The translations under genes and the position numbers were made by a program. From a bacterium (GTDB taxonomy: Bacteria; Zhuqueibacterota; Zhuqueibacteria; Residuimicrobiales; Oceaniaggregativiventaceae), in the NCBI GenBank assembly GCA_029565675.1, contig JAKQNP010000028.1, positions 1-64,000 on the forward strand: a DNA stretch of 64,000 nt, written 5' to 3'. This document shows positions 17,676 to 25,708 of this stretch, in pieces. Position 1 is the first letter of the stretch. Each line of letters starts with the position of its first letter. The notes beneath the pieces were generated by a model. It saw nothing but the letters and a program-made list of their open reading frames with translations. It was not told the origin of the DNA and did not search any database.

Positions 17676-19034
17676 ATGAAATTCCATCATCTTTTTTTCA
17701 TCTTTTGTTGCCTTATGGTTGTGATGGTTGCATGCCATAAGGATCCGACCGGACCGGATGAACCGCAGTATAGCGATGCCGAGATGATCGCTCTGGACCT
17801 GCTGGAAACAAGCGGTTGGGATATGGAGGATTGGGTTGCGGGCAAAAAGTACATCCCCAAGACTCTGCCTTTGTTCAATCGCGAAGTGTTGAGCGGCGAC
17901 ATTGTTCATTATTCATTCCAGGTTCCGGCCGGAACCGGACTCAATGATGTGATCGGCATTCACCGCGTCGTCAAAGAAAAAAATGAGGGCAAACCGATCA
18001 AGACGAAAACGAATATCTTTTTACAGCACGGTGACGTGAAAGACTTTACCGGCATGTTTTTGAACGGCGTGCGCACCCCTCACATCGAGGACGACTTTGG
18101 CATTGCCATCTATTTGGCCAGAAATGACATCGATGTCTGGGGCATCGATCAGAACTGGGCTCTGGTTCCACAAAGCGAAACCAATTTTTCCTATATGAAA
18201 GATTGGGGCATGGAAAATCAGGCCAAAAATTTGCGTTTTGCCCTGGAAATCGCCCATTTAGCCCGCATTTTTACCGGCTGTGGCAACAACACCCTCAATT
18301 TGTTGGGGTACAGCAGCGGCGTGTTGACCGGCTATGCCGTGCTCAATGAAGAAGCCGTGCTGCCAAAGAACAAAAGAGTGATCGGCGGATGGATCCCGGT
18401 CGATTGCGCGTTCAAATGTGATGATCCGCTCTGGAAAGAGGTTTACCTTGGATTCTACGACTATTACAAGAGCCTATGGGATGCCGGCACCTACGCAGAC
18501 ATCGATCCCTTTCCGATTTTTGGGCAACCTGCCAGGGATGATCCGGACGCGCCTTCGGCAAACATCGAAGGACTGACCAATTTACAAGCGGCTCTGGCTG
18601 TCAGTGCCCTGCCCTCCGCCCCGTTGACCTACCATTATTTCGCCGGGGTGATGGATAATGAGATGCCGATCGATTTCAAGTACGTCAGCATCGATGAGGC
18701 TCTGGATTTCATGATCGACTCGGTGCCCTACGAAGCCACACGATTTGAGGTGGATTATTGCGCAACGATCTCTGATGCGGTCGACGTGCCCTGGGATGAC
18801 AATCTCTTTCTGATCACCGTGCCGGTCTTTAACGTCGCTGCCGCCGGCGGATTCGGTGCGGTGAGCACGTTTACTCCGACTCTCCTCGGCAGTACGGACA
18901 GGCAGAATTTGCTCATCCGTCTGGAGGCTGTCGGCGAGGAAGCGCTCGATTTCGCCCATATCGATCTCTTTTTGTCCCATAACGCCGAATCCCTGGTCTG
19001 GACGCCGATTCTGAATTGGCTGCAAGCCCACTAA
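17676..19034 (+). CDS. Lipoprotein of the alpha/beta-hydrolase fold (lipase-like)
   Basis: 452 aa. Signal peptide with a lipobox-like VMVAC (Cys20), followed by HKDPTGPD, a flexible linker typical of lipoproteins in these bacteria. FLQHGD (115-120) fits the strand before the oxyanion turn, GYSSG (211-215, nucleophile Ser213) is the GxSxG elbow, and FAHIDLFLSHNAE near the end fits the catalytic-histidine region of this fold. GAGGAGG lies just before the ATG. It sits between two genes for T9SS-tailed proteins with short gaps (114 and 55 bases), so co-transcription is likely. Substrate is unknown: esters or acylated glycans are possible. Confidence 0.75.
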   Translation: MKFHHLFFIFCCLMVVMVACHKDPTGPDEPQYSDAEMIALDLLETSGWDMEDWVAGKKYIPKTLPLFNREVLSGDIVHYSFQVPAGTGLNDVIGIHRVVKEKNEGKPIKTKTNIFLQHGDVKDFTGMFLNGVRTPHIEDDFGIAIYLARNDIDVWGIDQNWALVPQSETNFSYMKDWGMENQAKNLRFALEIAHLARIFTGCGNNTLNLLGYSSGVLTGYAVLNEEAVLPKNKRVIGGWIPVDCAFKCDDPLWKEVYLGFYDYYKSLWDAGTYADIDPFPIFGQPARDDPDAPSANIEGLTNLQAALAVSALPSAPLTYHYFAGVMDNEMPIDFKYVSIDEALDFMIDSVPYEATRFEVDYCATISDAVDVPWDDNLFLITVPVFNVAAAGGFGAVSTFTPTLLGSTDRQNLLIRLEAVGEEALDFAHIDLFLSHNAESLVWTPILNWLQAH

Positions 19035-19089
19035 TTTCGGCATCGATCGCCTGGACGAAAAACGATAAATTGATACCAAGGAGAAGTCG

Positions 19090-22000
19090 ATGAAAAAAAA
19101 TACCTTGTTCCTGCTGATGTGTTTTTCTTTATTGTTGTCAACTTTTTCCGTTTTTTCTGCCGATGGCTTGTCCAAGTCCTCGCAGCTGTCGGTGAACAAC
19201 AACATCCCAGCCAAAAAACCGGGCCGTGCCGACATTTTCCGCACTCACGGAGCAGCGGAAGACTATGCCCTGCTCTGGGCAGATGATTTCGAAGGCAGCC
19301 AGCCGGTCTGGCAATCCAATCCAAATTATATGTATAACACCACTGAATATCAGCCAACCTGCAGTTGGCAGCTGGTGGAAAGCAATTTTGCCAGCCCCAC
19401 CCACAGCTGGCATGCGACCGAGACTTACAGCAGCTGGGCCGAATTTTTAATTTCGCCGATCATCACCCTTCCGGAACAGGTCGAAATCGACGGCTTTGTC
19501 AGTCCCCTGCAAAATGTGTTGATCTCCTTCAACTACGACCTGGACACGCCTCAGATTTACCCTGACGATCCTTTTGTTTTTGGCTATCTTTTATTTCGAG
19601 TCGAGCGCTACTGGCAGGTAGGCGGCGAGCATGTCGCTGCCGGCAACTCTGCCTACCATCTGGATATGCTCGCGGGCAGCACCGAAAGTCATGGCCGGCA
19701 ATGGCTGATCACCCCGCAGATCGACCTGAGCGCAGCCACCGGGCAAGTCAATCTGACCTTTAGCCATGACTATGCAACCGAAGAAGCATACGATTATCTG
19801 GTTCTGCAGGTCAGCACCGATGGCTTTGATACCTACACCTACCTCAACCACTGGGGCGATGTGGGCGCCAGCAACGGTTTTGTCGACGAGAGTTTTGATC
19901 TGTCCGCGTTTATCGGCCAGACCATTCAGATCCGCTTCGAAGCCAATACCGACCTGGCTGTGCGGCAGGGTTTCTGGGCGATCGACGAGATCAAAGTCGC
20001 GGACAGCAGCGGCAACCTTTTTTATGACGGCGCCGAAGGCGATCCGCTGATGGACAACGACGGTTTTGTTTCTATCGTTCTGGGCTATCCCGGCCTCGTT
20101 GGTAGAACCCCAAATCCCACTCCGAACTGGTCCTCTCGCCGCTTCACCGTTCCAGTTTTTAAACAAGTGTTTTTCCCCGGCGATGACATTCGCATTGGGA
20201 TTCTCTGGAGCTCCGATGGCGATGCGATCATGGGCCGCGGCCTTTTTGTCGATGATATTCAGCTGCTCGGCGAAGGCGCTTCACCAAAAGATCTGGCGAT
20301 CAGCGGCTTGTCCGGACTCAACACCATCGCCCTGCACAAAGCTTTCGCTCCCACCCTCAAAGTGACGAATACCGGCATCGAGCCAGTCAGCGGCAACGTC
20401 GCCTGGCAGGGAACGATCAAAGATGGTACAGGAAACCCGCTCGCTGTTCTGGTTGGCATGCCGAAGCGCATCACTGATTTTCCGGTCGGTGAAAGTCTGG
20501 AATTGCCGCTGCTCGCCGGCCGCGAATGGACACCCACAGTCCCGGGCACCTATGAGTTGTCCGTGCAGTTGAACTTTGCCGACGGCGATCCGGAAAACAA
20601 CACCGCCACCGTCGGTTTGCTGGTCCCGGGTGGACAGTTCGCCACCCCGCTCTATCACACCAATTTCGCGCCCTATCTGGGCGAATCATCTCTGGAGGAT
20701 TTTGGCTGGACCGTGGTCAACGACGGCGGCAACGCCATTCTCAACAGCAATGTTAACCAGTGGGAGTATGGCGGCATCGTCAACCAATTTGGCGAGGACG
20801 GGCCATTCATCGGCGCCATCCTTTCCTATGGCTGGGGCGATCTCGAGGTCGGACCTGACCAGGACGCGGTGATGGACAGCTCGGAAGTGCTGGAAGAATA
20901 CCTGATCTCCCCGCCGATCGATGTCACCGATCTCAATGCCCAAAACACCCTGGCAGTGCGCTATTATACCTATTATCGTCCGGGCTATCCGGGTTACAGC
21001 CCTCCCTTCGGCTGTCAGAAAAACGCCTTTACCGTTGACTGGAGCGTCGACGGCGGTCAGAGCTGGGTAAATGCCTTCGAGTTCGCCCAGGACGATTCAG
21101 CCGACAGCGGCAACCTCGATCGCTTGCCGCACATGGCTTATAGCGGTGATCCGCTGGTTACCAACACTCTCGCCTACATGAACACCGATTTGACCCCGGC
21201 TCTGCATGCGGCCAAAGCAAGCGGCAGCAATACGGTTTGGATCCGTTTCGGTGTCAAAAGTGAAGATTCATACATCATGGGCGCCAGTGTCGAAGACGTG
21301 ATGGTCTATGCCGGCACCAACGCGCCGGCGATCACCGAGCTGGTCGATGTGCCGCAGGACAACGGCAGGCAGCTGCAATTGACCTTCGCCGGGTCAGCCA
21401 ATGACCTGGTGTATGAATGGCCAAATTGGGCGGACATGACCGATGTCGGCGATCTGGTCGCTTTTCCGGTGACCCATTACGATATCTGGCGGGTCAACGA
21501 GCCGACAGCGGGATCCAGCTATGCCGGCGTCTACGCCGACATGAAAACGCTGGCCAAAGCCGTCAAACAGCCTGTCACGGGCGAGTTCTATTTTCTCGAA
21601 GGAGATGCGCTGGCAGTCGATTTTGTCGCTACGATTCCGGCCGCCGGTTTCCCGAGCATGGGTTTCTCGTATGGCACTGTCATCCCCACCCTGGCGAATG
21701 ATCAACAGACAGGTGTGTTCATCAACGCCTGCACGACAGATCCTGAGATCGTTGCGGTCAGCGAGCTGGTGGTCGCCATGGCCAAAGACAACCTGGCGCC
21801 GGATGCACCGGCCGGTCTGGCAATCACCACCCAGGGCAACAGCATCATTCTGAGCTGGGAAGCCGCCTGCACCCCGGTCGACGATGTCGATTTTTACAGC
21901 ATCTATCGCCGCGAACAATCCGACGACTTTGGCACCGCTCTCGCCACCACCCAAAACCTTACCTACACGGATGATGGTGTCGAAGTCGGCAAAGTCTATT

Positions 22001-22365
22001 GCTATGTCGTCACCGCAACCGACATGGCCGGCAACGAAAGCGATCGATCTGGTGAGGGGAATGTCGTTACCTCCGTGGCCATGGACAAACCCGGAGTGCC
22101 GAGTGAATTCGCGCTGGAGCAGAACTATCCGAATCCCTTCAACCCGACGACGGCCGTGGAATACGCGTTGCCACAAGCCGGTGAAGTGACGGTGTCGATC
22201 TACAACACCCAAGGCCAGCTGATTCAGACGATTCAGACCGGATATCAGGAGGCGGGTTACCATAAGGTCATGTGGGATGCGGGCGCTGCCACTGCGGGTC
22301 TCTACTTCTTGCAGTTAAAGGCGGCTGGATTTAGCAAGATGATCAAGATGATGCTGCTGAAATAG
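19090..22365 (+). CDS. Large exported adhesin-like protein with three anchor-J/MAM-like domains, Fn3 and T9SS tail
   Basis: 1091 aa. Signal peptide about 1-24. Repeated jelly-roll-like segments (e.g. WADDFEGSQPVW near 60, GRQWLITPQIDLS near 205, EEYLISPPIDVT near 600) resemble the choice-of-anchor J or MAM-type domains seen in secreted proteins of FCB bacteria; no peptidase motif is seen. A fibronectin-III domain lies at about 905-1000 (APDAPAGLAIT ... VYCYVVTATDMAGN). The T9SS tail starts LEQNYPNPFNPTTAVEY and ends KMMLLK. AAGGAG precedes the ATG. It is third of the putative operon after the hybrid regulator. It is probably a surface-binding protein; the ligand is unknown. Confidence 0.8.
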   Translation: MKKNTLFLLMCFSLLLSTFSVFSADGLSKSSQLSVNNNIPAKKPGRADIFRTHGAAEDYALLWADDFEGSQPVWQSNPNYMYNTTEYQPTCSWQLVESNFASPTHSWHATETYSSWAEFLISPIITLPEQVEIDGFVSPLQNVLISFNYDLDTPQIYPDDPFVFGYLLFRVERYWQVGGEHVAAGNSAYHLDMLAGSTESHGRQWLITPQIDLSAATGQVNLTFSHDYATEEAYDYLVLQVSTDGFDTYTYLNHWGDVGASNGFVDESFDLSAFIGQTIQIRFEANTDLAVRQGFWAIDEIKVADSSGNLFYDGAEGDPLMDNDGFVSIVLGYPGLVGRTPNPTPNWSSRRFTVPVFKQVFFPGDDIRIGILWSSDGDAIMGRGLFVDDIQLLGEGASPKDLAISGLSGLNTIALHKAFAPTLKVTNTGIEPVSGNVAWQGTIKDGTGNPLAVLVGMPKRITDFPVGESLELPLLAGREWTPTVPGTYELSVQLNFADGDPENNTATVGLLVPGGQFATPLYHTNFAPYLGESSLEDFGWTVVNDGGNAILNSNVNQWEYGGIVNQFGEDGPFIGAILSYGWGDLEVGPDQDAVMDSSEVLEEYLISPPIDVTDLNAQNTLAVRYYTYYRPGYPGYSPPFGCQKNAFTVDWSVDGGQSWVNAFEFAQDDSADSGNLDRLPHMAYSGDPLVTNTLAYMNTDLTPALHAAKASGSNTVWIRFGVKSEDSYIMGASVEDVMVYAGTNAPAITELVDVPQDNGRQLQLTFAGSANDLVYEWPNWADMTDVGDLVAFPVTHYDIWRVNEPTAGSSYAGVYADMKTLAKAVKQPVTGEFYFLEGDALAVDFVATIPAAGFPSMGFSYGTVIPTLANDQQTGVFINACTTDPEIVAVSELVVAMAKDNLAPDAPAGLAITTQGNSIILSWEAACTPVDDVDFYSIYRREQSDDFGTALATTQNLTYTDDGVEVGKVYCYVVTATDMAGNESDRSGEGNVVTSVAMDKPGVPSEFALEQNYPNPFNPTTAVEYALPQAGEVTVSIYNTQGQLIQTIQTGYQEAGYHKVMWDAGAATAGLYFLQLKAAGFSKMIKMMLLK

Positions 22366-22420
22366 AACTCTAGGCAGACCACTGAGGAAAGTTCTTCCCC
22401 GGTTGAGAGGCAAACAGTGA

Positions 22421-22453
22421 ACCGCCGTCGATAGCGTCATTTTCGATGGCGGT
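22421..22453 (+). terminator. Hairpin after the exported-protein operon
   Basis: Arms ACCGCCGTCGA and TCGATGGCGGT form an 11-bp stem with one G-T pair. There is no run of T after it, so it is either a weak or factor-dependent terminator or an mRNA 3'-end stabiliser. Confidence 0.4.
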
Positions 22454-22621
22454 ACTCGTTTCCGGCCAGACGCCGGGGATGCAGCCTTCCAGCCCTGCCG
22501 TCACAGCCGCCAAGAACTGTGATGGCTGATGGTATCGGTTGATGCTCTTTCCTGGCCTAGCGGCACAAATCCTATAACCGCCTGTTTCCCCGTTGGTTTT
22601 CTTTTTGCGCATTGGAATTTT

Positions 22622-22735
22622 CGGGTCGGACCAAAAACTATAACTGTAAAACTTGTTGTTAGCCCTAAAAAATGTTCAAAAATCGCCCTTAGCGGGCATT
22701 TTTTGTCCTTAAAAAAGGTTTTTAAGCATCGGTTT
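22622..22735 (+). repeat. Element B, copy 2
   Basis: Shares CGGGTCGGACCAAA and the 38-nt core (22667-22704) with copy 1 at 2304-2416. The stem arms differ reciprocally from copy 1: here AATGTTC...GGGCATT, there AATGCCC...GAACATT. The T-run after the stem would be terminator-like for the + strand. Confidence 0.6.
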
Positions 22736-22839
22736 GAACGGATGGGGATCCGGGAGTGAGGATTGAGCTCGCGCGGTTTGGCTGCCGCGCACGGCACAAG
22801 AACACCACTTGCGCCAGTGCATCAGCACCTTCTGGGGTA

Positions 22840-23412
22840 TCAGCACATCGCCGTCAGGGAAGACCTGCTCTTCTCCCACTCTTCTCTCAGGACGCCGTAC
22901 AGCTCGAGGTCTTCGTATCTGCCCCATTTTTCGACGTGCTGCCGCCGCGTCCCCTCGTGGCGCATGCCGAGCTTTTGCATGACGCGGCCCGAGGCGGGGT
23001 TGCGGCTGAAATGACAGGCATGCACCCGCACAAGACCAAGATCGGTAAACGCAAAGTTCAGAACCCCCTCGCCCGCTTCGGTGCAATAGCCCTGCTGCCA
23101 ATAGGGCTTGCCGATCCAGTAGCCCATCTCGGCTTGATGACCCGGCACCATCTGATGCAGACCGATGGCGCCAGCAAGAATGCTGTCTGCCTTGCGCTCG
23201 ATGGCAAAGACCAGTGCCTCGCCGCGGTCGAACTTTTCCTGATGGCTTGAAATCCATTCTTCGGCTGCTCCGTCCGGATAGGGATGCGGAAGGTTGAGCG
23301 TTGTATCGGCGATCGCCCAGTCGCCGGCCAGGCGCTGCACATCTGCGGCATCATCGAGGCAAAATGGACGCAACAGCAAGCGAGCTGTCTCGAGCGTGGG
23401 AATCTGTTTCAT
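22840..23412 (-). CDS. GNAT-family N-acetyltransferase (RimJ/RimL-like)
   Basis: 190 aa. TARLLLRPF near residue 10 is the typical N-terminal strand of the RimJ/RimL group. GYWIGKPYWQQGYCTEA at about 98-114 fits the acetyl-CoA-binding Q/RxxGxG/A region, and SGRVMQKLGMRHEG near 143-156 fits the usual motif B. It would acetylate an amino group on a protein N-terminus or small molecule in the cytoplasm. ATG 23412 (MKQIP) has GGAGTG upstream; a start ten codons earlier runs into the repeat region and lacks a ribosome site. It stands alone with the tandem D array upstream. Confidence 0.88.
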   Translation of the reverse strand: MKQIPTLETARLLLRPFCLDDAADVQRLAGDWAIADTTLNLPHPYPDGAAEEWISSHQEKFDRGEALVFAIERKADSILAGAIGLHQMVPGHQAEMGYWIGKPYWQQGYCTEAGEGVLNFAFTDLGLVRVHACHFSRNPASGRVMQKLGMRHEGTRRQHVEKWGRYEDLELYGVLREEWEKSRSSLTAMC

Positions 23413-23433
23413 TTTCACTCCGCAATAACAAAT

Positions 23434-23858
23434 CAACCACAAAGACGCAAAGGAAAAAACAAAACTGATTTTTGTTTTTTCTTTTCAATTCTTTCTCTCT
23501 TCTTTGCGTCTTGGCGTCCTTGCGGTTAATCTTTCACCGCAAAGACGCAAAGGAGAAAAGCAAATCTCAAATATCACCGCAAAGGCACAAAGACGCAAAG
23601 GAGAAAACAAAACTGATTTTTGTTTTTTCCTTTCAATTCTTTCTCTCTTCTTTGCGTCTTGGCGTCCTTGCGGTTAATCTTTCACCGCAAAGGCGCAAAG
23701 GAGAAAAACAAATCTCAAATATCACCGCAAAGGCGCAAAGACGCAAAGGAAATAACAAAACTGATTTTTTGATTTTTCCTTTCAATTCTTTCTCTCTTCT
23801 TTGCGTCTTGGCGTCCTTGCGGTTAAGCTTTCACCGCAAAGACGCAAGGAGAAAAATG
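23434..23858. repeat. Element D, tandem array of about 149-bp units
   Basis: Three units; the marker TTGCGTCTTGGCGTCCTTGC ends near 23521, 23669 and 23819, giving periods of 148 and 150. Each unit contains the inverted pair ACCGCAAAGACGCAAAGG and CTTTGCGTCTTGGCGTCCTT around an AT-rich centre with CTGATTTTTG. The units are very similar, so the array is recent or still being homogenised. It lies between the GNAT and ABC-F genes, both on the minus strand. It is not a CRISPR: units are contiguous and lack unique spacers. Confidence 0.8.
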
Positions 23859-23921
23859 AACCACAAAAATTAATTAACCGCAAAGTCCACAGAAAACAAA
23901 CCCCGATTTGACCCCGGACAA

Positions 23922-25433
23922 TTATTCCAATTTCGAAATTCGCAATTCGAAATTCGAAATGTTTCCCCCCAGCTGCCATTCCTGCCTCACCAGCGCCTGC
24001 AAAAAACGGCGGTCATGGCTGACCAGCAGCAGCGCGCAGGGACAATCCGCCAACGCGGTTTCCAGGCATTCGATCGACGGCAGATCCAGATGGTTGGTGG
24101 GCTCGTCCATGACGATGATGTGCGGCTGCCGGGTCATGCCCAACGCCAGGAGCAGTTTGCGCACTTCGCCGGGACTGGGTTCAGCGCTCTCCAACAACCG
24201 GTATGGCCGCGAACCGAGACGGCTGATGATGGTCATGACATGACCGAGCTGTTCGCGCGGCAGGGCTTGCACATCGTCGAGAATCGCGCGTGACTGCGCT
24301 GCATCGATCTCCTGCGGCAGATAGGTCAGCTGCAGCGGTGGCACATTCAATTGCGGCAGCAACCAGCGCAGCAAGGTGCTCTTGCCGGCTCCATTTGGCC
24401 CGGTGAGCGCAATCCGGTCGGTCGGCCGAATCACCAGCTGCGGAAACCGCAATTCCTTTTTTGCTCCCAACTGCAAAACCCCGGCTTCGTGCTGAAAAAG
24501 CGCGTTGCGTTTGGACACCGAACCGGGCAGCCAGATGCCCAACTCGTACTTTTTTTTCACCTGGATGTTGTCCAGCTCCTGCCGGGCGTGTTCCACCCGT
24601 CCGTCCAGTTGGCGCAGCAATTTGCCGCCGACGATATCTTTGCCCGCCAAACGCGCCGCATCGATTTTTTGCTTTGCATCATGGTCGCGGCTGGCAATGC
24701 CCTTTTTCGATCGTTTGCTCTGATATTGATTCGCCAGCTCGCGGCGACGTCCGACCTCGCGGTACAATTTCTTGAAGGCTTGTTTTTTCGCGTCGCGCTG
24801 CTTTTGCACGGCCTGTTCATCCGCCACAGCGGTTTGCGCACCTCTGGTATAGTTGCCGGGCCGCATGACCGCATGCGGAGGATCGCAGAACAGGCATTGC
24901 TGGCAAAGCACATCCAACAATTCGCGGTCGTGGCTCACCAGCAAGCCCACTCCGGCAAAACTTTGCAGACCGGCCAACAGAAATTCGCGCGCAGCGCTGT
25001 CGATATGATTGGTGGGTTCATCGATGGCCAAAACATCCGGCTCCTGCCACAAAGCGACCGCGATTTGGGCGCGTTTGCGCTCACCATGCGACAGGGTCGA
25101 CCACCGCGCCGGCCAATCAGCCTGCACTCCCAAATGACCGCGAACGATGGCCGCGGTTTTGCCGGCATCTTCGAGAAAATCGGCCAGACGAGCGGGCGGA
25201 TCATCGGTCCGCTGGGCGCAATAGATCCGGTTCGGCGGCGCCATGACAAAGCCGGCATCCGGCTGCAGCAGACCGACAGCCAACTTTAACAGGGTGGTCT
25301 TGCCCGCACCGTTGGCGCCGACAATCCCGGTCCAGCCGGGAGCAAAATGGAGCGACAGGTCGCTGAAAAGATCTTCAACAGCCGATTCATAGGCAAACGC
25401 GACTCGCTGGAATTGCACAAAAGGCAGCGGCAA
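23922..25433 (-). CDS. ABC-F family ATPase with two nucleotide-binding domains
   Basis: 503 aa. First domain: Walker A GANGAGKTT (39-47), signature LSHGERKR, Walker B DVLAIDEPTNHID. A charged Lys/Arg-rich linker follows (about 200-300). Second domain: Walker A GPNGAGKST, a divergent signature SPGEVRKL where LSGGQ is usual, Walker B IIVMDEPTNHLD and the switch His in LLVSHD. There are no membrane segments, so it is an ABC-F protein, a class that acts on ribosomes or gives antibiotic resistance. The start is TTG 25433 with GAGG about eight bases upstream; no ATG fits better. The last ~11 residues (SNFELRISKLE) are translated from an AATTCGAAATTCG repeat. Confidence 0.9.
   Translation of the reverse strand: MPLPFVQFQRVAFAYESAVEDLFSDLSLHFAPGWTGIVGANGAGKTTLLKLAVGLLQPDAGFVMAPPNRIYCAQRTDDPPARLADFLEDAGKTAAIVRGHLGVQADWPARWSTLSHGERKRAQIAVALWQEPDVLAIDEPTNHIDSAAREFLLAGLQSFAGVGLLVSHDRELLDVLCQQCLFCDPPHAVMRPGNYTRGAQTAVADEQAVQKQRDAKKQAFKKLYREVGRRRELANQYQSKRSKKGIASRDHDAKQKIDAARLAGKDIVGGKLLRQLDGRVEHARQELDNIQVKKKYELGIWLPGSVSKRNALFQHEAGVLQLGAKKELRFPQLVIRPTDRIALTGPNGAGKSTLLRWLLPQLNVPPLQLTYLPQEIDAAQSRAILDDVQALPREQLGHVMTIISRLGSRPYRLLESAEPSPGEVRKLLLALGMTRQPHIIVMDEPTNHLDLPSIECLETALADCPCALLLVSHDRRFLQALVRQEWQLGGNISNFELRISKLE
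23931..23962. repeat. AATTCGAAATTCG short repeat run
   Basis: Several overlapping copies of AATTCGAAATTCGCAATTCG-type sequence. It forms the 3' end of the ABC-F reading frame and supplies its stop codon. Confidence 0.7.
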
Positions 25434-25500
25434 AAACGGTCCCTCAACAATAGCTGTTTCATTCGATCCACATCGCTGGACAGAAATTCAGACCGACCCG

Positions 25501-25680
25501 GGGTTGGCCGGTCAGGAAAATCTCAAGCCCGCTTAAAAGTTGTAGGGCGACCACGCTGGTCGCCCTGCACGAAAACCATCTCTCGTAACCATGGTTGGCC
25601 GGCCAGAAAGACTCGAACCTGGACATTTTCGCAGGGCCACCACGCTGGTCGCCCTACAAGAAAACCAACTCTCTTCAATG
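25501..25680. repeat. Element F: two ~90-bp units each with a strong hairpin
   Basis: Both units start GGTTGGCCGG(T/C)CAG and contain a near-perfect hairpin, AGGGCGACCA-CGC-TGGTCGCCCT at 25542-25568 and GGGCCACCA-CGC-TGGTCGCCCT at 25631-25657, followed by AAGAAAACCA(T/A)CTCTC. They lie after the stop of the Tat-type lyase gene (minus strand) and before the ABC-F start, and could end or insulate transcription. The TTCGA-containing segment resembles a tRNA T-arm but no full tRNA folds. Confidence 0.7.
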
Positions 25681-25708
25681 GCAGCCGACGCGAATCGTCG
25701 GCATTCAA

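Larger units (their letters stand above)
22366..22839. other. Intergenic region with hairpin and element B
   Basis: No convincing gene. It holds a hairpin at 22421-22453 (ACCGCCGTCGA with TCGATGGCGGT), 56 bases after the upstream stop, and element B copy 2 at 22622-22735. The adjoining genes converge. Confidence 0.5.

Noticed and set aside
23434-23858. Possible CRISPR array
   Set aside because: Units are contiguous ~149-bp repeats without unique spacers and without cas genes.
25592-25625. tRNA-like 3' part on the minus strand (GGTTCGAGTC ... CCAACCA)
   Set aside because: No matching acceptor, D-arm or anticodon arm; the stems do not pair. It belongs to repeat element F.
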